NCBI RefSeq assembly: GCF_006636215.1 | Contig: NZ_VIFM01000008.1 | Coordinates: 32,505 to 96,504 of the forward strand | Direction of reading: 5' to 3' | DNA length: 64,000 bases | Source: Myxococcus llanfairpwllgwyngyllgogerychwyrndrobwllllantysiliogogogochensis | Lineage (GTDB): Bacteria; Myxococcota; Myxococcia; Myxococcales; Myxococcaceae | Shown: piece by piece, positions 7,831 to 16,431 of the stretch | Layout: each line of letters begins with the position of its first letter | Numbering within the stretch: position 1 is the first letter of the stretch | Position numbers and translations under genes: made by a program | The notes under the pieces: generated by a model | The model's input: the letters and a program-made list of their open reading frames with translations, nothing else | What the model was told of the DNA's origin: nothing | Databases searched by the model: none

Positions 7831-9909
7831 CTACCTGGCGGGTGGGGTCGCGACCTCGCTCGCGGCGCGCAGCTCCTTCACCACCCGCGTGGCGCCGTAG
7901 ACGTGCTCCAGGGCGGCGAGGATGCCGTCTCCGTGCACCGCCACGGCGCGGTTCGTCTCCGGGACGTACGCATACCGGCCGCCCAGTGAGTGCAGGTTGC
8001 CGTCGAAGACGAGCCCCACGACGCGTCCATCGCGGTCCACGACGGGAGAGCCGGAGTTGCCACCGATGATGTCGTTGGTGGTGGCCATGTCCAGCGGCGT
8101 CGCGTCCGGCACCTTGCCCTTCGCCTTCATCCAGGTGTCCGGCAGCTTGAAGGGCTCCTTGCCGGTGTGGCGCGCATACGCACCGCCGAACGTCGTGAGC
8201 GCCGCGACGGGGCGGCCATTCTCGTCCCAGCCCTTCAACTGGCCGGCGTTGAGGCGCAGCGTGAAGGTGGCGTCGGGATAGCCGGAGGTGCCGTACACCG
8301 CGAGGTGCGCCTTGGCCAACCGCTCGCCGTTGCGCTTGAGCACCGCCTCCACCGAGTCCTCATAGCGCTTGCGCACCGCGCGCGCCTCCGCGTCCACCTT
8401 GCGCGCGAAGAGCAGCATCGGGTCCTTCGACGCCTCCACCGCCGCCTTGCCCCCATCCAGCAGGGCCTGCCGCGTCTTCACGTCGCCCAGCTTCGTGCCG
8501 CGCACCAGCGAGCGGGCCAGGGACTCCGGAGACTCCGTGCCGAGCACCTGCCGCACGAAGGGGTCATCCGCGCCCAGCGTCTCGCGCAGGCGGCCGAGGC
8601 CGAAGGCGAGCACCGCCTCGTCCAGCTCCACGGCGATGGGCGCGCCGCGCAGCAGTTGCTGACGCAGCGAGGGAAGCTGCGCGTCGGTGTACTCGCGCAG
8701 GCGCTCCGCGTTGGGCTTGGGCTGTTCGTCGGCGATGCGCACCAGGTGACGCGCCAGCGAGTAGAACTCCGAGGAGAACGCGTCTCCGCCCTCCTTCATC
8801 CGGTACTCGGGCAGCATCCGGCGGTACGTGTCGAGCGCCTTCGCCGTCTCCTCCCACGCCCCCGCCGTGGCGGCCTTCACCGTGGCGTTGGCCTCCACGC
8901 GCTTGCGCAGCTCCGCCTCGTCCTCCCGCTTGCGCGCCAGCAGCGACGGGTCCGCCAGGGCCTGGTGCCGACCACGCAGCGCCTTCAGGCCGTTCTCCAC
9001 CCCGCGCAGCCGCGAGCGCGTGGTGCGGTAGCGCTCCGGCGAACCGCTGGAGAACTCCTTCAACTTGCCGCGCAGCTCGGAGAGCATCAGCAGCGTGTAG
9101 GGCAGGTTCACATCGCGCTGGAACTCCAGCTCCGCGACGCTGGCCTTGCGCTCGGTACCACCGGGGTGGCCGGAGACGAAGACGAGGTCCCCGTCTTTGG
9201 CGCCCTGCTTCGCCCACGGCAGGTAGTCCGGGCTCTTCGCGGGCGCGTCGTCCTTCCACACGCGCAGGAACGCCACGTCATAGCCGAAGCGCGGGAAGTT
9301 GAAGTTGTCCGGGTCCCCGCCGAACGCCGCCATGGAGAACTCCGGGGCGAAGGCCAGGCGCACGTCCTGGAAGCGGCGGTACTCGTAGAGGTGATACTTG
9401 CCGCCGTTGAACAGCGTCACCACGTCGCAGCGCACGTCGGTGGACGTGGCGCACGCGGACTCCACGGCGGACATCTCCTTCTTGAGCGCGGTGTTGTAGG
9501 CGGCGCCGGTGAGGCCCTTCGTCGCCGCGTTCATCCGCTCGGTGACGTCCGTCATCTTCACCAGCTGGTTGGCCTCCACCTTGGGGCAGCGGCGCTCTTC
9601 CGCGGGGGTGCGGGCCTGGAAGCCCTTGGCCAGCAGGTCGTCCTTGGGCGAGGACAGGTCCTCGATACAGCCGCGGACACAGTGGTGATTCGTCATCACC
9701 AGGCCGTCCGGAGACACGAAGCTGGCGGAGCAGCCACCGGCCAACCTCACCGAGCCGAGCCGGACCTTGTCCAGCCATGCTTGAGTGGGCGTGAAACCAT
9801 GGGCCTTGTTCACCGTCTCCACGGGGAAGGCGTCGTAGGTCCACATGCCCTCGTCCGCGGCGGCGGGGAGAGACATGAGCAGGCCAAGTGCGAGCAATGC
9901 ACGGTCCAC
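7831..9909 (-). CDS. S46 family dipeptidyl peptidase (DPP7-like)
   Basis: 692 residues with a signal peptide (MDRALLALGLLMSLPAAADEG), so periplasmic or secreted. The chymotrypsin-like fold with a helical insertion of family S46 is visible: catalytic His76 in TNHHC, the Asp in FGYDVAFLR after the family motif GGDPDN, and Ser619 in GGNSGSP. The residue 18 positions after the Ser, which separates specificities in Porphyromonas (Gly in DPP7, Arg in DPP11), is Gly637, pointing to hydrophobic/broad rather than Asp/Glu P1 preference. The enzyme would remove dipeptides from peptides, fitting a predatory, proteolytic lifestyle. Length matches the family (about 700). It is monocistronic and divergent from the lipase-like gene. 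Confidence 0.92.
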   Translation of the reverse strand: MDRALLALGLLMSLPAAADEGMWTYDAFPVETVNKAHGFTPTQAWLDKVRLGSVRLAGGCSASFVSPDGLVMTNHHCVRGCIEDLSSPKDDLLAKGFQARTPAEERRCPKVEANQLVKMTDVTERMNAATKGLTGAAYNTALKKEMSAVESACATSTDVRCDVVTLFNGGKYHLYEYRRFQDVRLAFAPEFSMAAFGGDPDNFNFPRFGYDVAFLRVWKDDAPAKSPDYLPWAKQGAKDGDLVFVSGHPGGTERKASVAELEFQRDVNLPYTLLMLSELRGKLKEFSSGSPERYRTTRSRLRGVENGLKALRGRHQALADPSLLARKREDEAELRKRVEANATVKAATAGAWEETAKALDTYRRMLPEYRMKEGGDAFSSEFYSLARHLVRIADEQPKPNAERLREYTDAQLPSLRQQLLRGAPIAVELDEAVLAFGLGRLRETLGADDPFVRQVLGTESPESLARSLVRGTKLGDVKTRQALLDGGKAAVEASKDPMLLFARKVDAEARAVRKRYEDSVEAVLKRNGERLAKAHLAVYGTSGYPDATFTLRLNAGQLKGWDENGRPVAALTTFGGAYARHTGKEPFKLPDTWMKAKGKVPDATPLDMATTNDIIGGNSGSPVVDRDGRVVGLVFDGNLHSLGGRYAYVPETNRAVAVHGDGILAALEHVYGATRVVKELRAASEVATPPAR

Positions 9910-10005
9910 GGTGTTCGTCCTTCTGGCTGATGGGGTGAGAAAGGCGCCGGTGAACGCCTGCTCGGAGAGTGCATTCCCGAGCGGGAATCACGCGTCGCGT
10001 CAGGT

Positions 10006-11160
10006 ATGGTGGAGACAATGGCCGCGAAGCACCACATCTATCTCGTCCCCGGGTTTTTCGGGTTCATCAACCTGGGCGAGCTCGTCTACTTCGGACACGC
10101 GCTCGACTACTTGAAGGCGGAGCTGGCTCGTCGAGACATGGGTGAGTCGGAGGTCGTCATCGTCCTGTCTCACCCGACGGCGTCCATCCGGACTCGGACG
10201 GCGGACCTGCTCCGAGCCGTGCAGGAGACGGCGAGCGGTGATGACGGCCCCATCCACCTGATAGGGCACTCGACGGGAGGCCTGGACGCGCGGCTGTTCG
10301 TCAGCCCGGGCGCGCAGCTCGCGGAGGGGTTGGAGCTGGAGCCGTTCGCCCGGCGGGTGGGCTCGGTGGTGACGGTGTCCGCGCCGCACGCGGGCACGCC
10401 GCTGGCGTCGTTCTTCCTGGGGCTGTTCGGACAGCGGCTGTTGAAGCTGCTGTCGCTGTTCACCGTGTACGTCCTTCGCTTCGGCCGGCTGCCGCTGCGG
10501 GTGGTGTTCCGCTTCGGGCACCTGATGGCGCGCGTGGATGACCAGCTCGGGTGGAAGCAGACCTTGTTGGATCAGCTCTATGACCAACTGCTCGGGGACT
10601 TCTCCTCGGAGCGGCGCGACGCGGTGGCGAAGTTCCTGAGCGACGTGGGCAACGACACGTCGCTGATTCCGCAGCTCACGCCGGAGGGCATCGACCTGTT
10701 CAACGCGAGCACGTTGGACCGGCCGGGTGTGCGCTACGGCTCGGTGGTGACGCAGGCCCGGCCACCGTCGCTGCGCACGCGCGTGTCGGCGGGGTTGGAC
10801 CCCTACGCGCAGCTCACGCACACCATCTACGCGTTCATGTATGGGCAGACGCAGCGGATGCCGCTGACGGCGCTGCCGCTGCACTCGCCCGCGCAGACGG
10901 CGGCGCTGGTGCAGGCGTATGGGGCGATGCCGGGCCCCACGGCGTGTGACGGCATCGTCCCCACGCGCTCGCAGGTCTACGGGCGCGTGCTGGCGGCGGT
11001 GCGCGCGGACCACCTGGATGCGATTGGCCACTTCGACCAGCCGGCGCACCAGCCGCCGCACGTGGACTGGCTCATCTCCGGCTCCGGCTTCCGGCGACCC
11101 CAGTTCGAGGCCACCTGGAAGGCCATCACCGACTTCCTCTTCGAGGAAGAGAAGCGCTGA
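10006..11160 (+). CDS. Lipase-like alpha/beta hydrolase
   Basis: 384 residues. The N-terminal strand and oxyanion region (IYLVPGFFGFINLGE) is followed by the nucleophile elbow GHSTGG and a later strand with TVSAPHAGTPLA, as in triacylglycerol lipases; the acid and histidine are probably in CDGIVPTRSQVYG and AIGHFD. No signal peptide is seen, so it may be cytosolic or secreted by another route. The frame opens at 10006, but an ATG four codons later (10018) has a better ribosome site (GGTGGAG) and may be the true start. It is divergent from the S46 peptidase and converges with a TonB-like lipoprotein gene. Confidence 0.82.
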   Translation: MVETMAAKHHIYLVPGFFGFINLGELVYFGHALDYLKAELARRDMGESEVVIVLSHPTASIRTRTADLLRAVQETASGDDGPIHLIGHSTGGLDARLFVSPGAQLAEGLELEPFARRVGSVVTVSAPHAGTPLASFFLGLFGQRLLKLLSLFTVYVLRFGRLPLRVVFRFGHLMARVDDQLGWKQTLLDQLYDQLLGDFSSERRDAVAKFLSDVGNDTSLIPQLTPEGIDLFNASTLDRPGVRYGSVVTQARPPSLRTRVSAGLDPYAQLTHTIYAFMYGQTQRMPLTALPLHSPAQTAALVQAYGAMPGPTACDGIVPTRSQVYGRVLAAVRADHLDAIGHFDQPAHQPPHVDWLISGSGFRRPQFEATWKAITDFLFEEEKR

Positions 11161-11187
11161 CCCCCAAGCCCCGCCGCGCCGTGGCCG

Positions 11188-11547
11188 CTACGGCTTGCAG
11201 TTGAGGGTGAAGGTGACCTTGTAGGAGGTCTCGATGGGCTTGCCGTCGAGCCTCGCCGGCTCGAACCGGCGATTCCGCGTCGACGCCAGCAACACCTCGG
11301 TCATCGGAGGCAGGGGCTGAGCGACGACGCAATCCCTCAGCTCCCCCATCGCGGTGAGCATGCAGCGGAACACGGCCGTTCCCTGGAGCCGTTGCTCCTT
11401 CGCTTCCTGCGTGCACTCTGGGACGGCGCCCGTATCAAAGGGATGCGGCGGCGAGATGTTCTTCTGGGCGGCACAGCCCGAAGCGAGCACGAACAACGGC
11501 GGCAACCAGGACACGACAGACCGGATACGAGAGCACAGTGGATTCAT
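11188..11547 (-). CDS. Lipoprotein with a TonB C-terminal-like domain
   Basis: 119 residues. A signal peptide ends in a lipobox (VLASGC), and the rest (about 35-119) looks like a small TonB C-terminal domain: LQGTAVFRCMLTAMGELRDCVV, then STRNRRFEPARLDGKPIETSYKVTFTL, which fits the strand-helix-strand pattern of that fold. True TonB proteins are inner-membrane anchored, so this lipid-anchored form more likely contacts outer-membrane receptors or does something else. The start at MNPLCSR is chosen for the signal sequence; the frame extends further upstream without homology. It is alone on its strand. Confidence 0.65.
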   Translation of the reverse strand: MNPLCSRIRSVVSWLPPLFVLASGCAAQKNISPPHPFDTGAVPECTQEAKEQRLQGTAVFRCMLTAMGELRDCVVAQPLPPMTEVLLASTRNRRFEPARLDGKPIETSYKVTFTLNCKP

Positions 11548-11793
11548 GGTCGTCAGCGACAAGCAAGGAAGCGGGCCCCTGACGCCGCCTTCTACACGAG
11601 CCCGCCGCCATGCAGCCATCTTGCGAGCCCCTCCCAGGGCGGGCTCACCCGTGCCCTCGGGTGCCACTCAGGATGGTGGCGCGATTCGATGAATCTTTGG
11701 CGCCATGCGATTGGCGCGCGTGCGGGGCGGTTCGTAACTCTTGGGCGTGGCCGAATTCACGGCGCGACGACGAAGAGAAGAAGGACGGTCCCC

Positions 11794-12678
11794 ATGTCGA
11801 AGGTCTGGCTCATCACTGGAAGCTCTCGCGGCCTCGGCCGTGATTTGGCGGAGGCCGTGCTGGCGGTCGGTCACCGGCTCGTGGCCACGGCGCGCAAGCC
11901 GGAGCAACTGAAGGATTTGGTGGAGCGGTATGGCGACCGGGTGCGCGCCGTCGCGCTCGACGTGACGGACTCCGCCGCGGCACGAGCCGCCGTCGCCGAG
12001 GCGACCTCGGCCTTCGGACGGCTGGACGTCGTCGTCAACAACGCGGGCTACGCCAACGTGGCCGCCATCGAGGACGTGGACGAGGCGGACTTCCGCGAGC
12101 AGTTCGAGACGAACTTCTTCGGGATGATGCATGTCACCCGCGCCGCCCTGCCGGTGCTCCGCGCGCAGAAGGACGGCCACATCATCCAGGTGTCCTCCAT
12201 CGGCGGACGCCGAGGCTCGCCCGGACTGGCGTCGTACCAATCCGCGAAGTGGGCGATGGAGGGGTTCTCGGAGGTCCTCGCCCAGGAAGTGGCGCCGCTG
12301 GGCATCCGGGTGACCATCGTCGAGCCCGGAGGCATGCGCACCGACTGGGCCGGCTCGTCCATGAACGTCGGTGACATCAGCGACGCCTACAAGGCCACCG
12401 TGGGCGCCTTCTCCCAGCACGTGCGCCGGGGCGCGGACGGCCCGCGCGGAGACCCCATCAAGGCCGCGAAGGCGATTCTCCAGATTGCCTACGAGAAGCA
12501 GCCACCCCTGCGGCTGTTGCTCGGCTCCGACGCCGTCTTCCTCGCGGAGCTCGTCGTCCAGCAGCGCACGGCGGAGGACTCGCGGTGGAAGTCGCTCAGC
12601 GTCTCCACGGACATTGATGGCCTGGTCCCCTTCGCGGAGACTCCGGTCGCCAAGATGCTGATGCCCAAGAGGAACTGA
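11794..12678 (+). CDS. Short-chain dehydrogenase/reductase
   Basis: 294 residues of classical SDR architecture: nucleotide-binding TGSSRGLG (residues 8-15), VVNNAG for the central sheet, catalytic Ser in QVSSIGG and the YQSAK active-site Tyr/Lys pair. The sequence resembles proteins annotated as oxidoreductases of unknown substrate. The ATG at 11794 is used because the longer open frame upstream is Arg-rich and unlike any SDR. It is followed after one base by an AraC-type regulator on the same strand, so the two are almost certainly co-transcribed, and the regulator probably controls this gene or a set including it. Confidence 0.88.
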   Translation: MSKVWLITGSSRGLGRDLAEAVLAVGHRLVATARKPEQLKDLVERYGDRVRAVALDVTDSAAARAAVAEATSAFGRLDVVVNNAGYANVAAIEDVDEADFREQFETNFFGMMHVTRAALPVLRAQKDGHIIQVSSIGGRRGSPGLASYQSAKWAMEGFSEVLAQEVAPLGIRVTIVEPGGMRTDWAGSSMNVGDISDAYKATVGAFSQHVRRGADGPRGDPIKAAKAILQIAYEKQPPLRLLLGSDAVFLAELVVQQRTAEDSRWKSLSVSTDIDGLVPFAETPVAKMLMPKRN

Positions 12679-12679
12679 C

Positions 12680-13717
12680 GTGCCCGCCGACCTCGTCCCT
12701 GTTCCCAGCGTGCTGCTCGACCGCCTCACCGCGCTCGGCGTCGAGGTCGAGCGCGTGCTGCGACACGCGGGCCTGGTCCGCTCCCGCTTCCAGGAGCCCA
12801 AGGCGCGCCTGACGACCCAGGAGTTCATGGCGTTCTGGCACGCGGTGGAGGCCACGGGCGGAGGGAGGGAGGTCGGCCTGCGCGTGGGCTCCGACGCCAG
12901 ACCCCATCACTTCGATGTCGCGACGATGGCGGCCCTCCACTCCCCCACCCTCGGCGAGGCCCTGGCGAAGCTCGCCCGCTACAAGGGTCTGGTCTGCCCG
13001 GAGGAGGTGAGCGTCGAGGTCGTGAAGAACGAGGCGCGGTTCAGGTTCCACTGGCTTCTGGCCGAAGGACCGCTGCCCCTGTTCCTGGTCGACGCGACGT
13101 TCGCCTCCACGCTGGCGCTCGCGCGCCGAGGCACCGGCAAGCCCCTGGTGCCCAGGCGTGTCGAGCTGGCGCGACGTCGCTCCGACGCGGAGCTGCTCAC
13201 CCGCCACTTCGGCTGCAAGGTCCGCTTCGATGCCCCCGTGGACCTGCTCGTGTTCGAGGCGAGCGCGCTCGACGAGCCCCTCCTGACGCACAACGCGGAC
13301 CTGCTGGCGCTGCTCGTGCCCGGACTGGAGCGAGAGCTGGACCAGCGACAGCGACACACCCTGGCGGACGACGTGCGGCTGGCGTTGCGACGCCGCATGT
13401 GTGGCGAGCGGCCCTCCGTCGACAAGGTCGCCGAGGAGCTGCACCTGAGCTCGCGCACGCTCCAGCGAAAGCTCGAGGCCGCGGGGACCACGTATCAACT
13501 CCTGCTCGATGAAGTGAGACACCAGGCCGCGCGCCAGTTGCTCGGGAGCACGGACCTGGACGCCAACGAAGTGGCCTTCCTGCTGGGCTTCGAGGAGCTG
13601 AACTCCTTCAGCCGTGCGTTCCAGGGCTGGGAGGGAACGACGCCGCTGCGCTGGCGCGGGGCCACGCGCGAAGAGGCTACCGGTTCGGGCCGTCGAGCAC
13701 CCCACACAGCGTCCTGA
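12680..13717 (+). CDS. AraC-family transcriptional regulator
   Basis: 345 residues beginning at a GTG one base after the SDR stop. The first two thirds match the arabinose-binding-like domain of the OruR/ArgR-type AraC subgroup (QEFMAFWHAVEA, ATMAALHSPTLGEAL), and the C-terminus holds the double helix-turn-helix: VAEELHLSSRTLQRKLEAAG, then EVAFLLGFEELNSFSRAFQGWEG. It likely binds a small ligand and regulates the SDR gene ahead of it. The last about 14 residues overlap the 3' end of a decayed aminotransferase-type gene on the opposite strand by 41 bases, so the C-terminal tail may have been extended when that locus was rearranged. Confidence 0.9.
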   Translation: MPADLVPVPSVLLDRLTALGVEVERVLRHAGLVRSRFQEPKARLTTQEFMAFWHAVEATGGGREVGLRVGSDARPHHFDVATMAALHSPTLGEALAKLARYKGLVCPEEVSVEVVKNEARFRFHWLLAEGPLPLFLVDATFASTLALARRGTGKPLVPRRVELARRRSDAELLTRHFGCKVRFDAPVDLLVFEASALDEPLLTHNADLLALLVPGLERELDQRQRHTLADDVRLALRRRMCGERPSVDKVAEELHLSSRTLQRKLEAAGTTYQLLLDEVRHQAARQLLGSTDLDANEVAFLLGFEELNSFSRAFQGWEGTTPLRWRGATREEATGSGRRAPHTAS

Positions 13718-14162
13718 CAGCGGCGCGAAGCCCGGCGGGACTCGCGCCGGAGAAGCCCAGCACCAACCCCTGCTCGCGCTTTCGCCCCAGGTAGAGCGGA
13801 GACAGCCGGCGTGCCCCCAGTCGCCGTGCATCCGTCCTCGCAATCACAGCCTCATCCTGGAGCCCTTCGGCCAGGAAGGCCGTGACATGCATGCCCGCCT
13901 CCGCCGTGCCGATTCGCAGCACTCCAGGTGCCTCGCGTTTCAGTGAATCAAGGAGCGCGTCGCGACGCTCCGCATAGACGAGTCGCATCTGTCGAAGGTG
14001 CGCGGCGTAGTGCCCTGACTCCATGAACCGCGCCATCGCGGCCTGCGTGAGCGGAGGCGCGTGGCCATCCGTTGCGGCGCGCGCGGCGGTGAAGGCGTCC
14101 ACCAGCACCTCAGGAACGACGAGGAAGGCCAGCCGCAGCGAGGGGAACATCACCTTGTTGAA
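13677..14162 (-). pseudogene. MocR/PdxR-type regulator, C-terminal part only
   Basis: About 160 codons match the C-terminal half of the aminotransferase-like domain of MocR (GntR-family, PLP-binding) regulators: KVMFPSLRLAFLVVPEVLV just after where the PLP-lysine motif (SKxxFPxLR) sits, then AAHLRQMRLVYAERRDALL and LGFSGASPAGLRAAV. The N-terminal winged helix and first half of the enzyme-like domain are missing; homology stops at about 14156, where the sequence abuts a rhodanese fragment on the other strand. With a normal length near 450-500 residues, roughly two thirds is gone. It cannot act as a regulator and is probably not expressed. Confidence 0.8.
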
Positions 14163-14406
14163 CCTGCCCGCGCGGACCCTCTCCGCCACCACGACGGCGC
14201 ACCTGAGCAAGGACGACGTCATCGTCACCTACTGCTGGAGCCCTGGTTGCAACGGCTCCACCAAGGCCGCCGCGCGCCTGTCCGCGCTGGGCTTTCGCGT
14301 GAAGGAGCTCATCGGCGGAATCGAGTACTGGGTGAAGGAGGGCTACGCCACCGAGGGCACCGCGCCCCAGGGCCAACCCGTCTACGCCGAGCGCCTGCCG
14401 CGCTGA
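14158..14406 (+). pseudogene. Rhodanese-like protein, C-terminal part only
   Basis: About 80 codons match the C-terminal half of a rhodanese domain: HLSKDDVIVTYCWSPGCNGS with the active-site Cys loop, then KAAARLSALGFRVKELIGGI and EYWVKEGY. The preceding N-terminal part of the domain is missing; the upstream in-frame sequence is the complement of the MocR fragment. Homology begins near NLPART at about 14161. The active-site loop is kept, but half the fold is gone and no start or ribosome site belongs to it, so it is read as a remnant. Together with the MocR piece it marks a deletion between two divergent genes. Confidence 0.75.
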
Positions 14407-14431
14407 GCACACCCCGTGTGAGCCAGGCGGC

Positions 14432-15523
14432 TCAGTACACGCCGATGAGCACGACCTTCACGCGGGGATTGCCCAGGTACTCCTCCAGCCGCCACCGGCT
14501 GCGCAGCTCATCCGAGCGCAGCCCCGGGCCCGACTCCGGCGGCGCGTCCGCGCTGGCCAGCGCATCGCGCAGATGCGACACCGCCCACGCGTCGAACTTG
14601 GGGTCCCCCGAGCCTTCCAGCACCTTGAGGTCCAGCAGCTTGCCGTCTCGCGCCTGACGCACCTCCAGCACCGTGGCGAGCGCGAGCACCGGCGTGGTGA
14701 CGTCCATCATGAACATGTTCGCCGCCCGCCCCGCCTCGACGGCCGCCTGGAGGCGGTTGCGCTGCTCCAACCGCCGGTCCCGCTTCTCCGCCACGTAGGG
14801 CGAGCCCGTCTTCCCAAAGCGCTCCGTGGCCTCCACCTGCTCGCGCTTGAGGCGTGAGCCCAGCACGTTCAGGTCCGGCGACGGCGGGTTCACCAGCTTC
14901 TTGGCGAACCGGTCCTGGAGCTTCGTGAAGTACGGATTCACGGCGCCGCTCTCCGCGCGTGCCGCCGCGCTCGCGTCCGCCGCCCAGCCATCCACCAACT
15001 CCTTCGCCTGCGCTTCCTCCCGCCGCGCGATGGCCCGAGGGTCCTCACCAGGCTGTCCGTCATTGCGCAGCGTCTTGCCCGATTGCGCGGGCTTGCCTGG
15101 AGGCTCGCTCCCCCAGAGCCCCTTCGGCACGAGCGAAATCGTCGGCGGCGCGGTCCGGGTGGGCGCATCCTCCGGAGAAGCCTCGGGCCCCTGCTCCGTC
15201 GACGCGACTCCGGGCGCTTCCGCGACGGCCGGGGACTCTTCTTCCTTCTTCTTGCCCTCGGGTGCCCGCGCGATGGCCTCGGGCGGTTTCTCGTCCGTCC
15301 GACGCGGAGGCGGAACCGGCTCGGGCTTGGGAGGCCGCGGGGTCGGCGCTGGCACGGGTGGGGCCACTACCGGCGCCTTGGGCTCCAGGTAGACAATCTC
15401 CAGTTCGGTGGCCGACGGACGCGCTGGCGCGGCTGACCGCACTCGCGACAGCGCCAGGAAGAGCGCCGCGTGCACGAGCACGGAAAGCAGGACCGCAAGC
15501 CACCACGATGAACGCCGGGACAC
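14432..15523 (-). CDS. TonB-family energy-transducer-like protein
   Basis: 363 residues starting at a GTG; the start is chosen because a single N-terminal membrane helix follows at once (WWLAVLLSVLVHAALFLAL), as in TonB. A long Pro-rich, charged linker (about 40-135: PPVPAPTPRPPKPEPVPPPR) would span the periplasm. The C-terminal region (about 270-363) has TonB-C-like features: LEVRQARDGKLLDLKVLEGS, FDAWAVSHLRDALA, KVVLIGVY. The middle segment is charged and helical, unusual for a classic TonB. No ExbB/ExbD gene is in the window. It would couple inner-membrane energy to outer-membrane receptors, but which ones is unknown. Confidence 0.75.
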   Translation of the reverse strand: MSRRSSWWLAVLLSVLVHAALFLALSRVRSAAPARPSATELEIVYLEPKAPVVAPPVPAPTPRPPKPEPVPPPRRTDEKPPEAIARAPEGKKKEEESPAVAEAPGVASTEQGPEASPEDAPTRTAPPTISLVPKGLWGSEPPGKPAQSGKTLRNDGQPGEDPRAIARREEAQAKELVDGWAADASAAARAESGAVNPYFTKLQDRFAKKLVNPPSPDLNVLGSRLKREQVEATERFGKTGSPYVAEKRDRRLEQRNRLQAAVEAGRAANMFMMDVTTPVLALATVLEVRQARDGKLLDLKVLEGSGDPKFDAWAVSHLRDALASADAPPESGPGLRSDELRSRWRLEEYLGNPRVKVVLIGVY

Positions 15524-15766
15524 ACCTCGGAGTGTGCCTCCTAGCTCCTCCGAGGAGAAGCGCCCTGACGTCCGAGCTCGATGATGTCCAGTCGCTCCCT
15601 CCCGCCGCCTCCCCGGCGACGGAGGTAGCGTCATCAATGACCTCTAGAGCGGTTTCTCATGGAACGCCCGGCTGTCCGCTCGCCCCCCAGCCAGGACGCC
15701 TCGGCATGGCGCGCGGGGAAGGCCATCCCCACTCTTCCGAAAGCCTTCTTGGAGGGAGCGCCAACC

Positions 15767-16324
15767 ATGAACTTTCCCAGCCATGTGAATGTCCCCAGTG
15801 AGACGCGCGAGGAAATCATCGACCTGCTGAACAACCTGCTGGCCGACTCCATCGACCTGCACTGGCAAATCAAGCAAGCGCACTGGAACATCCGGGGCAC
15901 CCACTTCTACAGCCGTCACCTGCTCTTCGACGACCTGGCCAAGCACGCGCGCAAGCAGGCCGACGAGTTCGCCGAGCGCGCCGGCACCCTGGGCGGCTAC
16001 GCCGAGGGCACCATCCGGCTGGCCGCCAAGAACAGCGAGCTGCCCGAGTACGACCTCAAGGCCGTGGAGAGCGAGGACCACCTGAAGTGCCTGGTGGACC
16101 GCTTCGCGCGCTACGGCGCCTCCATCCGCGGCGGCATCGAGCGCTGCGATGAGCTGGAGGAGCCCATCACCGTGGACCTGCTCACCCAGGTCCTGGGCGA
16201 CGTGGAGCTGGACATGTGGTTCCTGGAGAGCCACCTCAACGGCGCCCCGCGCCCCAGTCCGCGCACCAAGGGCGGACGCGACGACGCCCGCTCCAGCGAG
16301 CCCACCCGGCCTCCGCACGCCTGA
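15767..16324 (+). CDS. dps: Dps-family DNA-binding ferritin-like protein
   Basis: 185 residues. By alignment with E. coli Dps, the inter-subunit ferroxidase residues are all present: His in KQAHWNIRG, His and Asp in RHLLFD, and Asp/Glu in ADEFAER. The fold forms a dodecamer that oxidises iron with peroxide and shields DNA. The start at MNFPSH is preferred over a longer frame from 15659 because GGAGGGA lies just upstream at the right distance. The C-terminal about 25 residues are basic and Pro/Ser-rich (PSPRTKGGRDDARSS), beyond the usual end, and could contact DNA. It is divergent from the TonB-like gene. Confidence 0.92.
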   Translation: MNFPSHVNVPSETREEIIDLLNNLLADSIDLHWQIKQAHWNIRGTHFYSRHLLFDDLAKHARKQADEFAERAGTLGGYAEGTIRLAAKNSELPEYDLKAVESEDHLKCLVDRFARYGASIRGGIERCDELEEPITVDLLTQVLGDVELDMWFLESHLNGAPRPSPRTKGGRDDARSSEPTRPPHA

Positions 16325-16431
16325 GCCACGGCGGCACCCAGACCTCCCTTCCCCATGGGCCCGGCGCTTCCACGAGCGTCCGGGCCCGTGTCGGCATATA
16401 GAAGGCGTCCTCGAAATCCAGAGGACGCCCC

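Noticed and set aside
7990..9930. 646-codon open frame antisense to the S46 peptidase gene
   Set aside because: The complementary strand encodes an intact peptidase with all catalytic residues; the antisense product is Arg/His/Leu-rich and unlike any protein.
11392..11793. N-terminal extension of the SDR gene
   Set aside because: The upstream open frame is Arg-rich with no SDR similarity; ATG at 11794 gives the standard SDR N-terminus.
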